Notes under the pieces: model-generated | Database searches by the model: none | What the model saw: only the letters and a program-made list of their open reading frames with translations | What the model was told of the DNA's origin: nothing | Shown: piece after piece, positions 48,001 through 63,000 of the stretch | How the letters are laid out: every line of letters starts with the position of its first letter | Numbering within the stretch: position 1 is the first letter of the stretch | Origin: Trachythela sp. YZ-2020 | Lineage: Eukaryota > Cnidaria > Anthozoa > Malacalcyonacea > Clavulariidae | DNA length: 64,000 nucleotides | Reading direction: 5' to 3' | Assembly: GCA_016169945.1 (NCBI GenBank) | Contig: JADLSH010000358.1 | Location: 5,551,001 to 5,615,000, forward strand | Translations under genes and position numbers: made by a program

Positions 48001-51000
48001 TAAGTTGATCACTTTTGGCAAATGCAATATTCCCAGTCGAGCTGAAACCAAGTGCAACAGGAGGGGCATGGTCTGCAGGTCGATAGGCATCAACGAACCA
48101 GTTTTGACAAATCATTGAGTCCTTTCCACATGAGAACAATATATTGGGGTCTTTGTGCCAGACTATTCCTGCGGTAAAAAATATCACAACGTCTTCGGAA
48201 GAGAATCTACAATGCTTTTACACTTATATTGATGATAATCATGATAATGATCATACTGATTATGAGTTAAGGTACGTTTAGACGCTGCGATTTGTCGGGC
48301 CGAATTCAGATGCACGTTAATGATATTTGAAAAATACGTGGCAAACGTCATCTGACAACATCACCAACTGAAAATATTCGTCATTAACATTCAGAGAAAC
48401 CTAAAATCGGGCCGACAAATCGCAGCGTGTAAACGTACCTTTAGTTGATGTCGATTACACAGGGTGTGGTTGCCCAACTCACCCGAGCTATAACCTCATG
48501 ATACACGTTCTATAAGGGTCAGTTTTTTTGTGAGGGAGGAAAACTGGAGAACCCGCAGAAAAACCCTCAATTATGATTTGCTATGAACCATGATTTGCTC
48601 GCAGTTCGTGTTCTAAATGTCAGGATTTCAATGAGCGATGACTTAAGAAACTTATGCGTAGATTTCAGAGAAGACTTTGGAGCAAATCTTCCGTGGCGTT
48701 CGTCACAACATTCGAATTTGATAGTCCCATGAACAGCAATGAGTAACTTTTCATAATACTTTTCATTACTCTTATCTATTTAAACAGTACTTCCACCTTT
48801 TTACATATTATATTGTTTTTAAAAGTTTGTTCTGATAAATATATTTTTAAAAATTGATAAACAGAAATGTAGGTGTTTTGTCGTATTTCAGTAATTGGGG
48901 TTTTTTGTCGCCGCGGGGATATTGTCGTCGGGGTTTTTGTCGGTGGGGGTTTTGTCGGTGGGGGTTTAGTCGGTGGGGTTTTTGTCATGTGGGGTTTTTG
49001 TCATGGATCCGGAGTTCTCAAGTACATAGAAATTAGCCAACTGACTGTAAGTAAATCTCCTACCATAAGGGCAAGCTAATTGACAATTTGACATTGGTGG
49101 TGAAATTTAAGCTTACGATATTTAAGCGTTACAACACAAGGTTTGGGCCAGAGCAAGTGCCGTATTATTGCTAAAGGGAAATCATGATTTAATAATGATA
49201 AATATTTCATACATAGACATACAGTACATGAAATAGTTGCGATAGAAATAGGAATTTTATGCATTAATTCCAATTGGATTGTTCCCTTGTCTCAGGTATA
49301 TCAGCTTAATATTAATAAATCGGATATTTCATGCAGTTAAAATTAGATATAATTATTTTAACGTGGGCATCATTGTAATATTTATCTTCTAGCGGGCAAG
49401 GTAGGAAAGTACATTTAAATATGGATCGTATACAGGCATGCAGGTGTTCCTGCTTCACCAACACCTTGGTGAGCAGTGGTTCTGACTATGGTGAAGTTTG
49501 GCCGGAGAAGGTGTACTATATTCTGATCTGCTTATTGATGTGTAAGTCTTTCATCGCTGTTATGTTGTCGTTGAAAGAAACTATATACTTATAGGGGTTG
49601 TTTTTAAGATTATACGTTACTGTACACTGTAACTTCAAATACGAAGAGCTGTGGATACATATACGATGCATGCATACCTGTGACGGAGTCCTGGTGTTGA
49701 GTGAATTGAGCATGTGGAAGGTATGGCCTGCGGATGTCCCATACACTAACACAGTTATCTACCAGCAAGGCACAACTACAAAAATAAACAATGGTCAATC
49801 AAATTATTATAAATGATTGAACAGGAAGCATGGTATTTGTCAACAATACACGTCCAGCAATCAGCTGTTTAAGGTTCTATAGATACTTCCAGTAGGGGTT
49901 CAACTGTATTATAAAAATTCCAAAGGGAAAAACCCAAACCTCGCAATATGATATTTTATTGCTGGCCTCCATTTAATACGAGCAACCTCAGCAATAGCTC
50001 GAATTTGATGCGTTTCTGTCGGCTTGTGCTGTGTGTCCCAAACCTAGAAATGTTTTAAAGAAATATATTCCATTATTCGCCTTTTAATCTATTTACCCAA
50101 TTACTCTTTATTGAGTTTTTAGAAAAAGTTTTACGTCAAGGAACTAAAACCCTCTCGAAGGTTTTCCGAAGAATGAGTGCTTCTGCAAAATTTTTCAACT
50201 ATGCAATCAGAAAATGTTACTTTACTTTATCTAATCGTTTTATAAGAAAGTCGTCCACGGCGCGTGCATAGTAAGATTGAAACATAATTCTCAACATAAT
50301 GCCTTGTTAGTATATACATGTAGGCCTAATAGGATAATGTGATTTTATGCCTGTCCCCAGCCAATTAGATCACATATGTAATGCTTTGCTCCAATCTTTG
50401 CTTACAATATTATTTCGTCCAAAAGAAGATGCGAACAAGAATATAAATTCCATGCAAGACACCTCCCTTAACAATACTATAGTTATACAACGAATATGAT
50501 GAAGCAACAGAAGCGAATGATGAATAATATGGATTTATAACTCAGTTTTACATAGCAGATGGAGACAATGTCTTGTCGCCTCTATTTTGAACGATTTACT
50601 TCAAAGTTTAGTCTAAGAGCAGTCCCACACGTGTACACGATATCAACAGGTCGTAAATAAGTCCTTTACAAACGTTTTAAATGGCGTTAAACTAGAAAAA
50701 CTATTTGGAGGAGCAGTGAGTATGATGTTGTTCCAAAGCTTGACAATGCGGTTGAAATATGATGCTTGAAAAGTGCTGGTTCGACATGCAGTATATGGTG
50801 TTTTTAGCGTTCTCACTTGCCTTGACCTGGTGCGGCCATGACTTACAAAAGAAACAAAGTTGGAAATATTATCATAACAGTGGGAATAGGCATGTGAGTT
50901 GGCCGAGTAGATGTGAAATATATACATCGAGAATTTTCTACCATATACCGTTCGTGATAAAGTAAGTGCAGTTACACATTTACCATTTACTGATTTAGGT

Positions 51001-54000
51001 CATGCGCTCAATGTTGAGCATTTTAGACCATGTTAGAGTGCAAACTTTTGGCAACCTACTTTAATTAACTTATCTCTTCCAGCAGTGCCAAGCCAATCAG
51101 GTTCCTCGGAATGCCAGTCAATGGAGAACACTGGACCAATGTGTGCCACAAACTGCTGAACACAGTTATCGGGCTTGCGTATGTCCCATAGCTGAATGAA
51201 ACCAAAAAGTGAGGTGATTTTACTATTTAACACTTTGTACTGAGGATTACTGAGGGGTATATAATGTTACCCCGTTGTCATCGGTTACGAAGTAACATCA
51301 CTCTTTTTGGACCGCGTGCTGAGATTTTGGTCTATAATGAAAAGCCACGAACAACGAACTTTGCCACTTTGTATTATAGCAAATAAATTTCTATCGTTTG
51401 CAAAGTTTTCAAAATTTTAGGATTTTAATACTTATCAATTTTGACAGCACAGACACAGCGAATGAACATTTAATATATCGAAGGGTTTCGAACTCGCCTC
51501 TTTGAGAATCTGGCGCCCCGCTCTTTCAATGAACTATCGATTCAAATGTAACCTGGCGAGTTTTGTATAATTATTGGTTTGTTATTTTCATTTATAATTT
51601 ATGAAGAAAACACAAAGGAAATGATGACCGCGAAGGAGCTCGTATATTTGATGCAAAATCCTGCTGATTTACATCAACATTAAGTTCAGTTCATTTTTCT
51701 CACTCAATATCATTATATTGTATATCTTATACAACACGGCCGCTCGTGCTGTATATATTACTAACCACTGAAATATGTCGACGACGTTTTCAACTAAACC
51801 TGGGTGTTGTATCCAAGTTGCTCGACATTGGATTCAAGTAAAATTTATACAAGCTACACTATGATGATTTCCATGTTAGGTTTTCACTTTAACAATAAAT
51901 TATCCATATATTTGTGTTACTCAGCATCCACATGGGCACATGTAGAATAAACTTTTATTTACAAAAACTCCAGTAATATAACACCTCCTTAGTTTACAAC
52001 AAGAAATCTCTTCCTAAAACTATGCGAGGCGCTAGGCGGTCATCACGCTCGGCGCCAGGCCCCGGCCGCTACGCACGCGTACTTAGTGAGTAATTAACAA
52101 TGTAACATTTGCAGGACAAAATAGCTTGGTTGATAGCACGAAGTCAAGAAAATGTATTTTACCATTTACATTGATTCTTTTAAATTTCTATTCAAGAATA
52201 CCTTACCTGAATTTCTCCAATTTCCATTGCCGCCGCAAAACACTTCCCGTCGGATGGTTTGAACTAAATTATACAAAATATATCTTCCATAAGATGAAAG
52301 ACGGTAACACGAGTTTAAGAACTAGTCCAACGGCAATAGTAATTCAAATACCACCTGCACTTTAATATCAGTGACAAGAAATCGTTGGACAGTCAAATAA
52401 ATATATGTTATTTACCGGCTGGGAGGTCCGTACTGGAAAAATATTTTCCCGAAGTCTCAGAAGCGGCCCGAGACCGAAGGTCGAGGGCCGCTTCTGAGAC
52501 TGAGGGAAAATATTTTTCCAGTACGGACCGACCAGAACGGTAAATAACGTGTTTATTTTTTCGTGTTTATTTCTTCACTCCTTTGTTTGTTTTGGCGCGA
52601 AAAGTTGCGAGAGGTCCGTACTGGTGTGATACGGACCTCGTACTCAGCCAATCAAAAGGCTCTATTTTAGTTACGGACCTGAGTTACGGAGTCAATACGG
52701 ACCTCAAAAAAAATAAATAATCGTATTTTAAGTTCGTGTCAATCAATATGCATTATTCTTGCCTCCCCCATAAACAATGCAGTTTGAATATAGTAACCCA
52801 GCTTAAGCGCAGCTTACTTTCATCCACACAGAATGGAGGGGAGGGGGGGGGGACAACGGAAGGGGCTAAAGGGGTTACATTTTTTAGATGGGTGCTTCCT
52901 GCCTTTTATCAGTTCATCGGTCAATTCTGTACACAATTTAACCAACCATGACAGGTACCATTCGCTAAAAATCATTTATACAGCATGTAATTGTATCTTA
53001 AATAATTTTCCGCTTTCAAAACTTTACACAAACTTACAGTTCCTTTTTCTGTCAATGTAATATTGTACAGTACATATAACGAGACCAAACACCGTGCTTT
53101 GACGAATTTTCTAATGATGCTTGAGTAAACGATGTTGGTAATCGATTCACGTACCTTAACATCCCGGATGCTGGTGTTCTGTGACTTTCCTTTAAAAGTA
53201 GACACTGACACTGTATCTGGTCTACGAAGATCCTAAAGAAGAGAATCCATTTCCAGCCGACAACTTTAAGAAATATATAACAAAGCATACCCTGAATGGA
53301 AGCATCTTGTGCGAGGGATGTTGTATTACTCTGAAAAACGCGCACGAGCACTACAGCGCGGAATTAAAGGGACATTGTTGACCCGATTTGGGAATTCTGA
53401 GAGGAGATTTGACATTTTGAAAGGAAATTTGCTGATTTTGCTAGAGATTTAGAGATTTTTCGTCATTTTCTGAGGGGGGATTTTAAGGATCACACACTTA
53501 GGCAGGATTTCAGAATTTTTGAATTTTGGAAGATTCCTTTAGGATTTTGAGAAAGTCTACGAGAATGTTTTTAGTAGTGCACTCCTCGATATCGTGCACT
53601 CAAGATTCACGCAATCAATGACTCAGTTGATGAATAACTACCACCATGCATGTGTTAGGTCAAACTCGTGATTAACAAGGCTAGCGTCTTATCCTATTCA
53701 GGGGAAGGTTTTAACTCAATACTATGAGCCATTGCGTGGAAAATTGTGTAGTATTTAGCGAGGAAAAAATCGTAATAATTTATAGAACCGCAATAGGACA
53801 CCAATTTCAATCATTGTCGATTGTGTAAAATATTGTACTGAATAACAACTTAAGAGAATCATCGTACAGTTCCAGTAGCAAGTCAGCTTTTAATATTAAT
53901 TGTGCACCTATTTTAAGAATTTCCTGCTATATTATAGGGTGTATCACTTACAAAACATCTCATGGTGCCGTCTTGAGAGCCACTGATCAAGACATCACGA

Positions 54001-57000
54001 TCAGTAGGATGGAATGAAATTCTATTCACAGTTCTCTTGTGCTCGGTTATATCTGAATGGACATTATGTACAATACTATTGTAGCTATTGTCATAAGTAA
54101 AGTACTTTACTTACATATAGATCTATGATCTACCTAACTTAGTAAGATTAGCACCAAGTGTACATGTTTTTAAATCTAGACTGAAAACACACTTGTTTAA
54201 ACTTTATTTCTGTTCTTAAATGAATAGTCTGGATGTACATATTTTATTAAGAGTTTTTAACAGATTTGTATTTTTTTTAGTGATTGATGAATGATGTAAT
54301 AGCTGTAATTCTTCTTAATTCTTCTTCTCGTTGAACTATATACCATTGTAAAGCGCATAGATTTTTTCTCTTTTATGCGCTATATAAATTTTTGATAATA
54401 ATAATAATAATAATAGGTAATTACGGTTGTAGCAAAACTACTAGTCTTAACCTGGCATAGGTCTACTGCTATTTGCTGGCCATAACATTTGTTTTTGCCG
54501 TATCACGGAATATAACTTAAATTTCATTAGGCGTAGAAAATAACTATACCTCTTTTTCCGCAGTTTACTTGTCTGCTATTCTTTGACAGATTCACATTCC
54601 ACACCAGGATGGTTCCATTGCCTGCTGCAGTCGCAAGTCTTTCATCTACACGATTCAGATCAATCGCTTGCTAGTTTACTTGTATTTTCATGAAATAGCT
54701 AGTGATCGAAACATGCACAAATGTCCCAATCACGTTGCGTATAAAAGATAATAACTTTTCGTATAAAAGAAAAACCCACACGAGAGCTCTCTCGTTGACG
54801 ACTAAATTCGTCGGGTGACATAATGCGAAATTCTTTATTGTCCCATTTGGAAGAATCGTTTACGTTACAGTATATACTTTATCTTTGGGTATAAAATTCA
54901 GTTTTATATATTCAATACTAACAAATTTAAGTTATTTCCAATACCAATAAACACTTTGCATAATGTGCCATCTAACCCTTAAAAGTGTAAGTGAATTTTT
55001 TCAACAAAATCGTTCGGAAAGCTCCATACAGTACTGCCTAGAACTTAACACTGCTGTTCGGCTGCGGTTCGTTCGGTTAGCGATTGCGGTACGTGCGGTT
55101 AGCGGCTGCGATACGTGCGGTTGGCGGTTGTGGTTCGTGTGGTAATTTGACTTCAAACATAAATAATAGCGTCGTTACCCGACGCTTTCTGACTATACAA
55201 TGCGGTTATTGACGCTATACGGATTTACAGGCAATATATCTTATAAACTCCGGAACATGCACCAGTGATATTATGTTGCAAACATAAAAGAGTAAGGTAT
55301 TAATGAAACTCACATCAACATATTTGTATACATTTTAACTACAAGAATTAACCATGAGAGACGAGTCAGTCCGGCTAGGGGCCTGTTCATTTGTTGCCTG
55401 AAAGAGATCTGCATGTTGTGTGTTCTTAGGTAAGATCTCGCCTCGCGCTACCCGCAATCTCATGCAGTCAAGTGGAATGAAATTTTCATGTGATTGCTTA
55501 AATTTCAAGATGATGTTTTTCTTCAAAATTTGGTTATTTATGCAATGCCTATTGGCAGAAGGCTCAAAGACGAAAAGACCTCAAATTCGATTTATAAAAT
55601 ACATTGAATTTTTGGTTGCTAAAGACCATTTGGAGAATTACTGGAACGTACTGTAGCATTATACACCACAGCCTCGACTTCATTCCTTGATTTATTTTTA
55701 ATTTTATTCAGTTTTACGTAAAGCTTCAAGTTTCTGCCTGTTTTCAAAAGAATGAATTCGAAGCAATATATGCGTGTATAATGCTACGCTCCAATAATTC
55801 TACAAATTGTCTATGCGCTGCACAATTTTGCCTGTAGAGGAGTTGCACCGTCACGTGACAAAAAACTGGCTGCTTAACATATTATGTTAATTAGTAGTAA
55901 TGATCTTAAATTGAAAATTCACAACTCTAAAATGTGCTTAGCCTGACCAAACAAAACCAAACATGATTTTAAATAGAGCATACAATTCTCGCAATAGCAT
56001 GCATTTGACATTATTTTCAATCAATACTAAAGTAAATATCCGGACGCTTACTCACTGAAAACGTTTCCATACAAAAGCAAAACTCTTTAAATGCACAGTT
56101 TTCCCCATTTCTGTCTAATTTTATTCTATTTAACCACCATTAACATACTGTTGTAGATAACGTTTCAAAACTATAACTTACTACTGTACATGAAAATGTT
56201 ATTAACAAGTAAAATATTTCTAAAACTATATCATTGAAATATGTAATTGATATTCATAATATCATAGTGTTTATAATTATATTATGCACTTTAAAGGTTC
56301 CGTTTATGTTCAAGCCTGTCACTTCTGAAATATTTAACTGTTCAACATAACAAAACCCTCATTAGATCCTTCAGTTCTAAGTCACTGAATTCATTGCAAA
56401 CGTTCTTGCGCTAATCTAGATTATACCGTAGAATATAGAAAAACAGCCTGTCGAAACGTTGACATGTGCCAATTATGTAAACGCAGAACGTTTATGTCAG
56501 CAAATGTCCAAAATATTCAGAAATCTACAATTACCACTTACTATATACATGTAGGCAGCTACTTACGTTTGTCGCGCAGGTTTTAGAGAAAAAAAATGTT
56601 CATACTGTATCTGCATGTAGACTAAAGTTCTCTTAAATGAAGATGATGCTTCCATTTCTTACGATAGCAAGAGGACCACTTGGATGGGACGCGAGTTTAT
56701 GAAATTCATAGTCTATTCTCATACATATGAATGTTGAGGTTTCGAGTTCGCCTGCTTCGGAGAAACACAGAAGGAAATATGAATCTTTTTCCTCTACATA
56801 GGTTAAGACCATTATTTTACCAATGACATAGTGAAATGCCACACTCCATACCTGGTGACCTTCTGGTACAGTTAAGGTCGACTTCAGATTTCCTTCCTCT
56901 TCGTAGAAGTGAACAATCTTGTGATCGTCTGCTGGTATCATGATTTCGTTTTGTTGGGAAATACTCAAATGCCATCTACGTAGCCAACCTGACGAGTGTC

Positions 57001-60000
57001 TTTCAAACTTGTGTTTCAATTGCCCAGTATTGTCACAGACGTACACATTGGGTTCATCACATTTGATGATGACGATATTATTGTTTTTGTTTATAGCGAT
57101 CCTTACCGAATACAAATCTGTTGCCTCGAGAAAACCCAATGTGCACTCATGCTTTACATTGTAATTCTCGTCCAATACAGTCAACACGTAACTTTTCACG
57201 TCGCCGTTTTCCGTCCGTACATCAAGCAATCTAACAAAATAACCATTGTTATTGTTATCAACAGCAAGTCCTACAATAAATTGCTCGATAACTTCACCTT
57301 CTCTTGGGTCAGGTAAGTTAATCGCCTTGCTTTCACCGTTTCTGGAAATAACAGTGATTATGTTGTCACGATTCCCTATAACAAAAACATCCCCATGACT
57401 GTTCACAGCAGAATGATACGGATTCATTGTTCCATAAATTAACAGTCCGTTGGGATGTTGGGTCAATTCTTCGCCCATAGACTTTCTTGTCGAAACCTCC
57501 TTCCAATATAATATAGGGTTGAAACTGCGGTCAGCGACTTCAATTGTTGGCCAGGTGAGCACGAAAGAATATTTACTGCTGAATTTCGAAACATATCGAA
57601 ATACAACATAGTTAATCAACATTACGGACTTGACGTATTCCACTCGTTCTGCCTTTTTTAAGATCGATTTGACTCCGCCGTTGAGATACACGGAAAATAT
57701 ACCTTGAATGGCAGGTAGGCTATGCAGATTTTTCAAAAACGACAGACACCCTGTGATTGCGGTTTCAGGACTATCGAGACATTCTAGTATTTCCGAAACT
57801 ATTCGTAGTTTCGCGGCGAAGATTCTATCTTCAATAATTAATGCCTCATTCCAGAAAGCATGGGTTGCTGTTTTTCGCGCTTCCTCGAATCTTTTCTTAG
57901 CAGATTCAAACTCTTTATCTGAGTTGACTTTCAGCTTTCCCATGGCGTTCGAAAGTTCCAAGGCTTCGCTTAAGATACCATGGGACTCAACACCGCACGG
58001 CATTCCCGATGTTTCACCGCGGTCGTTTTGAGTTTCATTCAGCAAAGATTTCTGCTCGAGCTTTGATTTATCAAGAGAAACATTGAGTAAACCTACTCCT
58101 TCCTGTAGAAAGTCGTAGCTGCTGAGTAAATTTGCACGGGAAAGACCATCAATTCTCGACTTGATATCGCTTAACTCGCGCACGACAACATTGCGAATTT
58201 CTGCATCTGTAACATCGCCGTCCTTCAATTTAGCTGCAGTGGAGTCACGAGCTTTATTCCATAATAAACCCACTGTTGAACTTAAAATACTTGTCACGAT
58301 AGACGACATACCGAACTTTTATACTCAAACAACAAAGTGATGGCTGAATTTAAACTAAATAGACAATATGCGAAAGCACATTCACTCACGGAATATATAG
58401 GACTTAGACTGCGAATTTTCTAGTTGTATTGATATAAATATATAGTGTCTATATGACGTGTATTCCTGTCAATTAAAAGGGTGTGTTTGAGGATGATGTT
58501 TACAAATAGAAACAGAGAAAAAAGAAACTTTGTCTTATTGCGAATTATTTTCAAGAGAATACGTAAATCCACGCCTTCCTGCAGCAAACTGTACCTGTTG
58601 AGTAAGTCTTTGTGCAAAAAAGATCAAGTTTGCTCTTGTTGTCGTTTAATTCTCGTAAATATGCGCTTGTTGTATAAATATATATTTAACTTATGTTAGT
58701 TAAATATAATAGTGCAGTGTTTTACAGTGTTCTGTTTTATATTTTTACATTATTTTACCTAAAGAAATGTTCTTTATTTAATGAGGGTGGTACGTATAGT
58801 GCTGAAGCACTAAATAAATAAACTTTGTTCCGTACCGTATATCCATATTCCATAGTTTATCAATTCGAATTTCGAGTGTTGCAGCGTTTTTAAACCGGCG
58901 ATATAAATCCGTCGAAATTCGATTTGCAATAGATTATATTATGGAAATGCAAAGTAAAGCGCGTTCTGTACGAGTCTAATATGAGTCTGATACTGTCAAA
59001 ACAGTCTTATACAGTTATAACGTTTCGGCTACGTTACATGCATGGCTACTGTGATAAACATGGGTTGCCTGCTTTGAGTAAGTTTATATCATGAAACTTC
59101 TTGCAGCAAATTAAAATAGAATTTCATGTTTAATAGAAACATTGGCATTGCGCAGCTGATTTTACCACGGAAATTATCCAGTTAACCAAAGCGAATATGT
59201 GTACCGCGTTGGATTTTCTAGATGTTTTGTAAACATTCGGCTTTTTTTACATTTATAGTACTTTTCAGCAGAGCGGGAAGCTCGACTTTATTAAAGATAA
59301 ACACTAATTTGTCAGCATTGAGAACCTTCGTGGGAGATTCATGCACTTGGCGTGTCTATAAACAAGCAAGAGTTATATAATAGCAATTACAATTTACAAC
59401 CACAGGGGGCCCAACTACGGGTTATGTCTGTAAACAAGTGTAAAATAATAAAAAGAATAAACTTACTTGGAAAGATTTACACAAACAATTTTGATATTAA
59501 TATGTCGGAAAAACAGCCAACAATAATCTATATGAAGTACTGTAGAGTCCTCAGCAGGTAAGTAATGCGGGCACATATGGAATTAATTGCTGTCGAGCCT
59601 CAGCGAGGCAGCACCCTAATAGACTGGAACACTAACGCAGGGGGGGAAATTGAAGCCAGCTTAATTCAGTTTTTCTGAGTTTTGAGTTGAAATACTTAAC
59701 GCCGAACATTGGGCTGTATATGAAATTGAAGCTATTGAAAGGTTCTATTTGATATAAAAACTTCAAGACTTTAGGTAAAAGGGAAATACTTGCCGTATTT
59801 TACAAAATTGCGGTTGTATTTGTATTTTTTAACTTATTTTTTAATATATTATCAACTGTTTGATAACCATATTTGATAGTAAACAGCTAAAATATTCTCC
59901 GAAAGTTTATACTTTTGCTCTTCGGCGCGAAAATGGCAACTTAAGAAGAAATGAGCCAGCTATTTTCGGCCAGCGTCGATAAATTGCCCACCTGTTTGGG

Positions 60001-63000
60001 CAGCACAAGGGCAGCACACTATTCCATTCTCGTACCCAAAATAATAAATCCAAATCAGAAACGAATATGATTGGCCACGCCGAAGGTTTTTATATTCTTT
60101 CAAAACATGTCAAAATAGCATTTACTTTAATTTTTAGAAAGTGTGCTATTTAGAGATTAAGTTGGCTGAATTAGCTGGCTTCAATTCCCCCCCCCTGCGT
60201 TAGCGTTCCAGTCTATTATAGTTCAATGTTTATTATAACGCCTGCTACGGGCGGGACAGGCGGTGCAGGCTAATTTCACGTGCGCCCGCATTTTTTATTA
60301 GTTTACACTTGTCTACAGACATAAATCGTAGTTGGCCCCCCTGTGTTACAACTCATTGATTGAGGCAATGAGGAGGGTTTTCCCTGTAAATAGTGGCACG
60401 CTATTGCTCAACTGTCATGAAGTATGCTAACTGCTGATTGGTTAAGAAAGGAATGTTCTGCTCGGGTAAGCAGACGTTAGTTGGCAACTAACGTCTGCGA
60501 AGGAGGCCACGTCGAGGCCGGTGCTCTTTAAAAAGTATTCTGCCTTCACAACGAAAAGTTCTGGAGAGAGAGTTAAACGACAGTGCATTGAAATTATTTT
60601 GATTATTATTATTAAAATTCTTTACACACACTAGAAGGAGTTTATTATAGTGATTTGAAACACCGAAAAGTGTGTTGAAAAACAAGGCGCTAGCCGAGTT
60701 TTTTTACATACTTTGAGGTGTTTTTAAATCACTATAATAAACGACTTCGAGTGTATGATATATAGCTTCTCAAACAAACCAGTATTTAAAGAGAAGTTCA
60801 ACGCGAAAGTTGAGTCAATTTATGGGTGTTTATTATCGTGGTATCAAGACAACGATACGGTGGTGATTTCCTTTGTGTTTTGCTCATGAATTATTAATGA
60901 GTTTGAGAAAAATATACAGTACTGATTTTCAAAGGGCCGTGTACACAGTATAATTATATTATATCAAATATATGGTAAATAGAACATCGCATTTACTAAA
61001 CTATATGTACATACGAATATCAACTAACTATAAAAGGTGATTATCAGCAATTTCACTAGATAATTCGTTCCATAATTTTGCAGCTCTGTACGAAAAGCTT
61101 CTTTTGACGAAATTTGTCTTAGGTTTTGGAAGCGCCAGTTTAGTGCTATTTAACAATTAGTCGCCGAAGGTGAGGTGATTACAAGCCTATGAGGTCAGTT
61201 GAAAAGGCTATAGGACAAAATTCAGCGCTTTTCTCAGCGGCCGGTTATTAAAAACATGCCGGCAAAAGACGAGTGTCAAAAACATATCGAAGCGAAACAA
61301 AAACAAACAATTTCGTGAGAAAAATACTTTGGAAGGGCTCAAATACAAAGTAGAATGGTTTTAGAAATATATCACAGCTAGGTTTTTGCTGAATATAACG
61401 ATATAAATGAGGATAAAACGAATTTTCAAAATAAACACTTGAGTGGTTGAGCCGTACGGAAAAAGTTTTATACATGTACATTTCAACAGCGAGAAAACGC
61501 TGCGGCCTTCCATGGAAGAAAAATAGTGTATTTGTTATCGCTTACCTTTAAAAATGTCAAAAATATATCCTCCTTGAATTTAGCGGTAGTTTTTTTCATT
61601 TAAAACTTTGAATCAGGCTCAAAAAAACGATTTTTGTTTTAAATTCGGCAGCTTGCGAAGAAGCCATTTTGAAAAAAAGTGATAGTCACTGGGCAGTGAC
61701 TATCACTTTTTAGAGGCTCAATTTGGACCAATCAGAATGCAGGAAAAGCAACAATTTCTACTAATACTTCTTAGACAGTAATTATTGTTTTCGCATTTTG
61801 TAAATAATTCTGCAAGATAATCCGGTAATCGCCCGGTTAATGCTTTAAATGTCATTGTTATTGTTCGATTTTTTAAGGTTTCTTCGATTGGTATCCTGAG
61901 TCAAGATTTTCTAGAATTTGTGTTGGAACGAACATCATAACTAGAGTGAGGCAACACTAATGCGCTATACATTTTTATTACTGTATGCCTAGGAACATAT
62001 GGTCTTGCTCTTTACTCTTATACTTACTTTAAACTTAAAAAACAATGTAGTATAATAAATGTCTGAGTTTGATGGACGATTGACATGTACTTTCAGCTCG
62101 AACAATTCCGCCTAACGTTGCTTCGGTTAAGCGCCGCGTTGTTGTGAATAAGTGCGGCGCTTATTTGAGGATGGCGTCTTTAATATTTTTTTATTCCGGG
62201 GGGGGGGCTTAAACGAGTAAATGCGATAGTTGATATCTAACGATAACGTATTGTGCAATAAGGTACAATGTGACATAAATTTGCTTCTAATGCACATCAA
62301 AAAACCTCACTAAGGAAGCACGAAAATGTGTATACAAGAAGTTACTGTACAATTTTGACGGTTCATCAAATGGGACAAAAGATATTTGCGTCATGTCACC
62401 TAAAGGGCTAAACTAATTCAAAGTGTACTATTACAGCTACAGTATTTTAGTGTAATAAATTAAAAGCATAATCGGATTTTAGTTATCTGATAATAGTACC
62501 CTCCTAGCAGAAGTAACAGGGTATGATTACCGAAGACAAAACAAAGCAAATCAATTTGGCCATTCGAACAAGAAAACAAATTTATTTAATATATAGATTT
62601 TTATTATTTTTTACCTCCAGCAGGTTCCCATCGTACATCGGTCATACTGTAATCCAGACTCATCTTCCTATTCCTGCCACAAAGGTTGGCCACCTCATAA
62701 AACACATTTTTCTGAACAGTCATGATTTTTAGCACTACAGGAAAATAAGGACACAAATTGAAAATACGCAACTTTTGAAAAAGTTTAAATTACTTAAGGT
62801 TACAGGGCACCTTCAAATTCCAACGGTAATAATATAGATGAAAAAATTACTCAATTCTGATTGGCTAAGAGCAGTGCAATTATTTTTGAAAGTGCAATTA
62901 CAGCAGTGCAAATTAACAAAACAAGATCAGAGCCTGGAAATGAGGTAAGAAAAATCAACATGGCGGCGGATTTAGCAATGTAAATACAACAATTTAAGTT

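Noticed and set aside
47694..48187. Long open frames through the AAAC repeat (KQTN and CLFV repeats)
   Set aside because: They follow from a stop-free tetranucleotide repeat. Only the part at 47976-48168 is coding, as a WDR24 exon.
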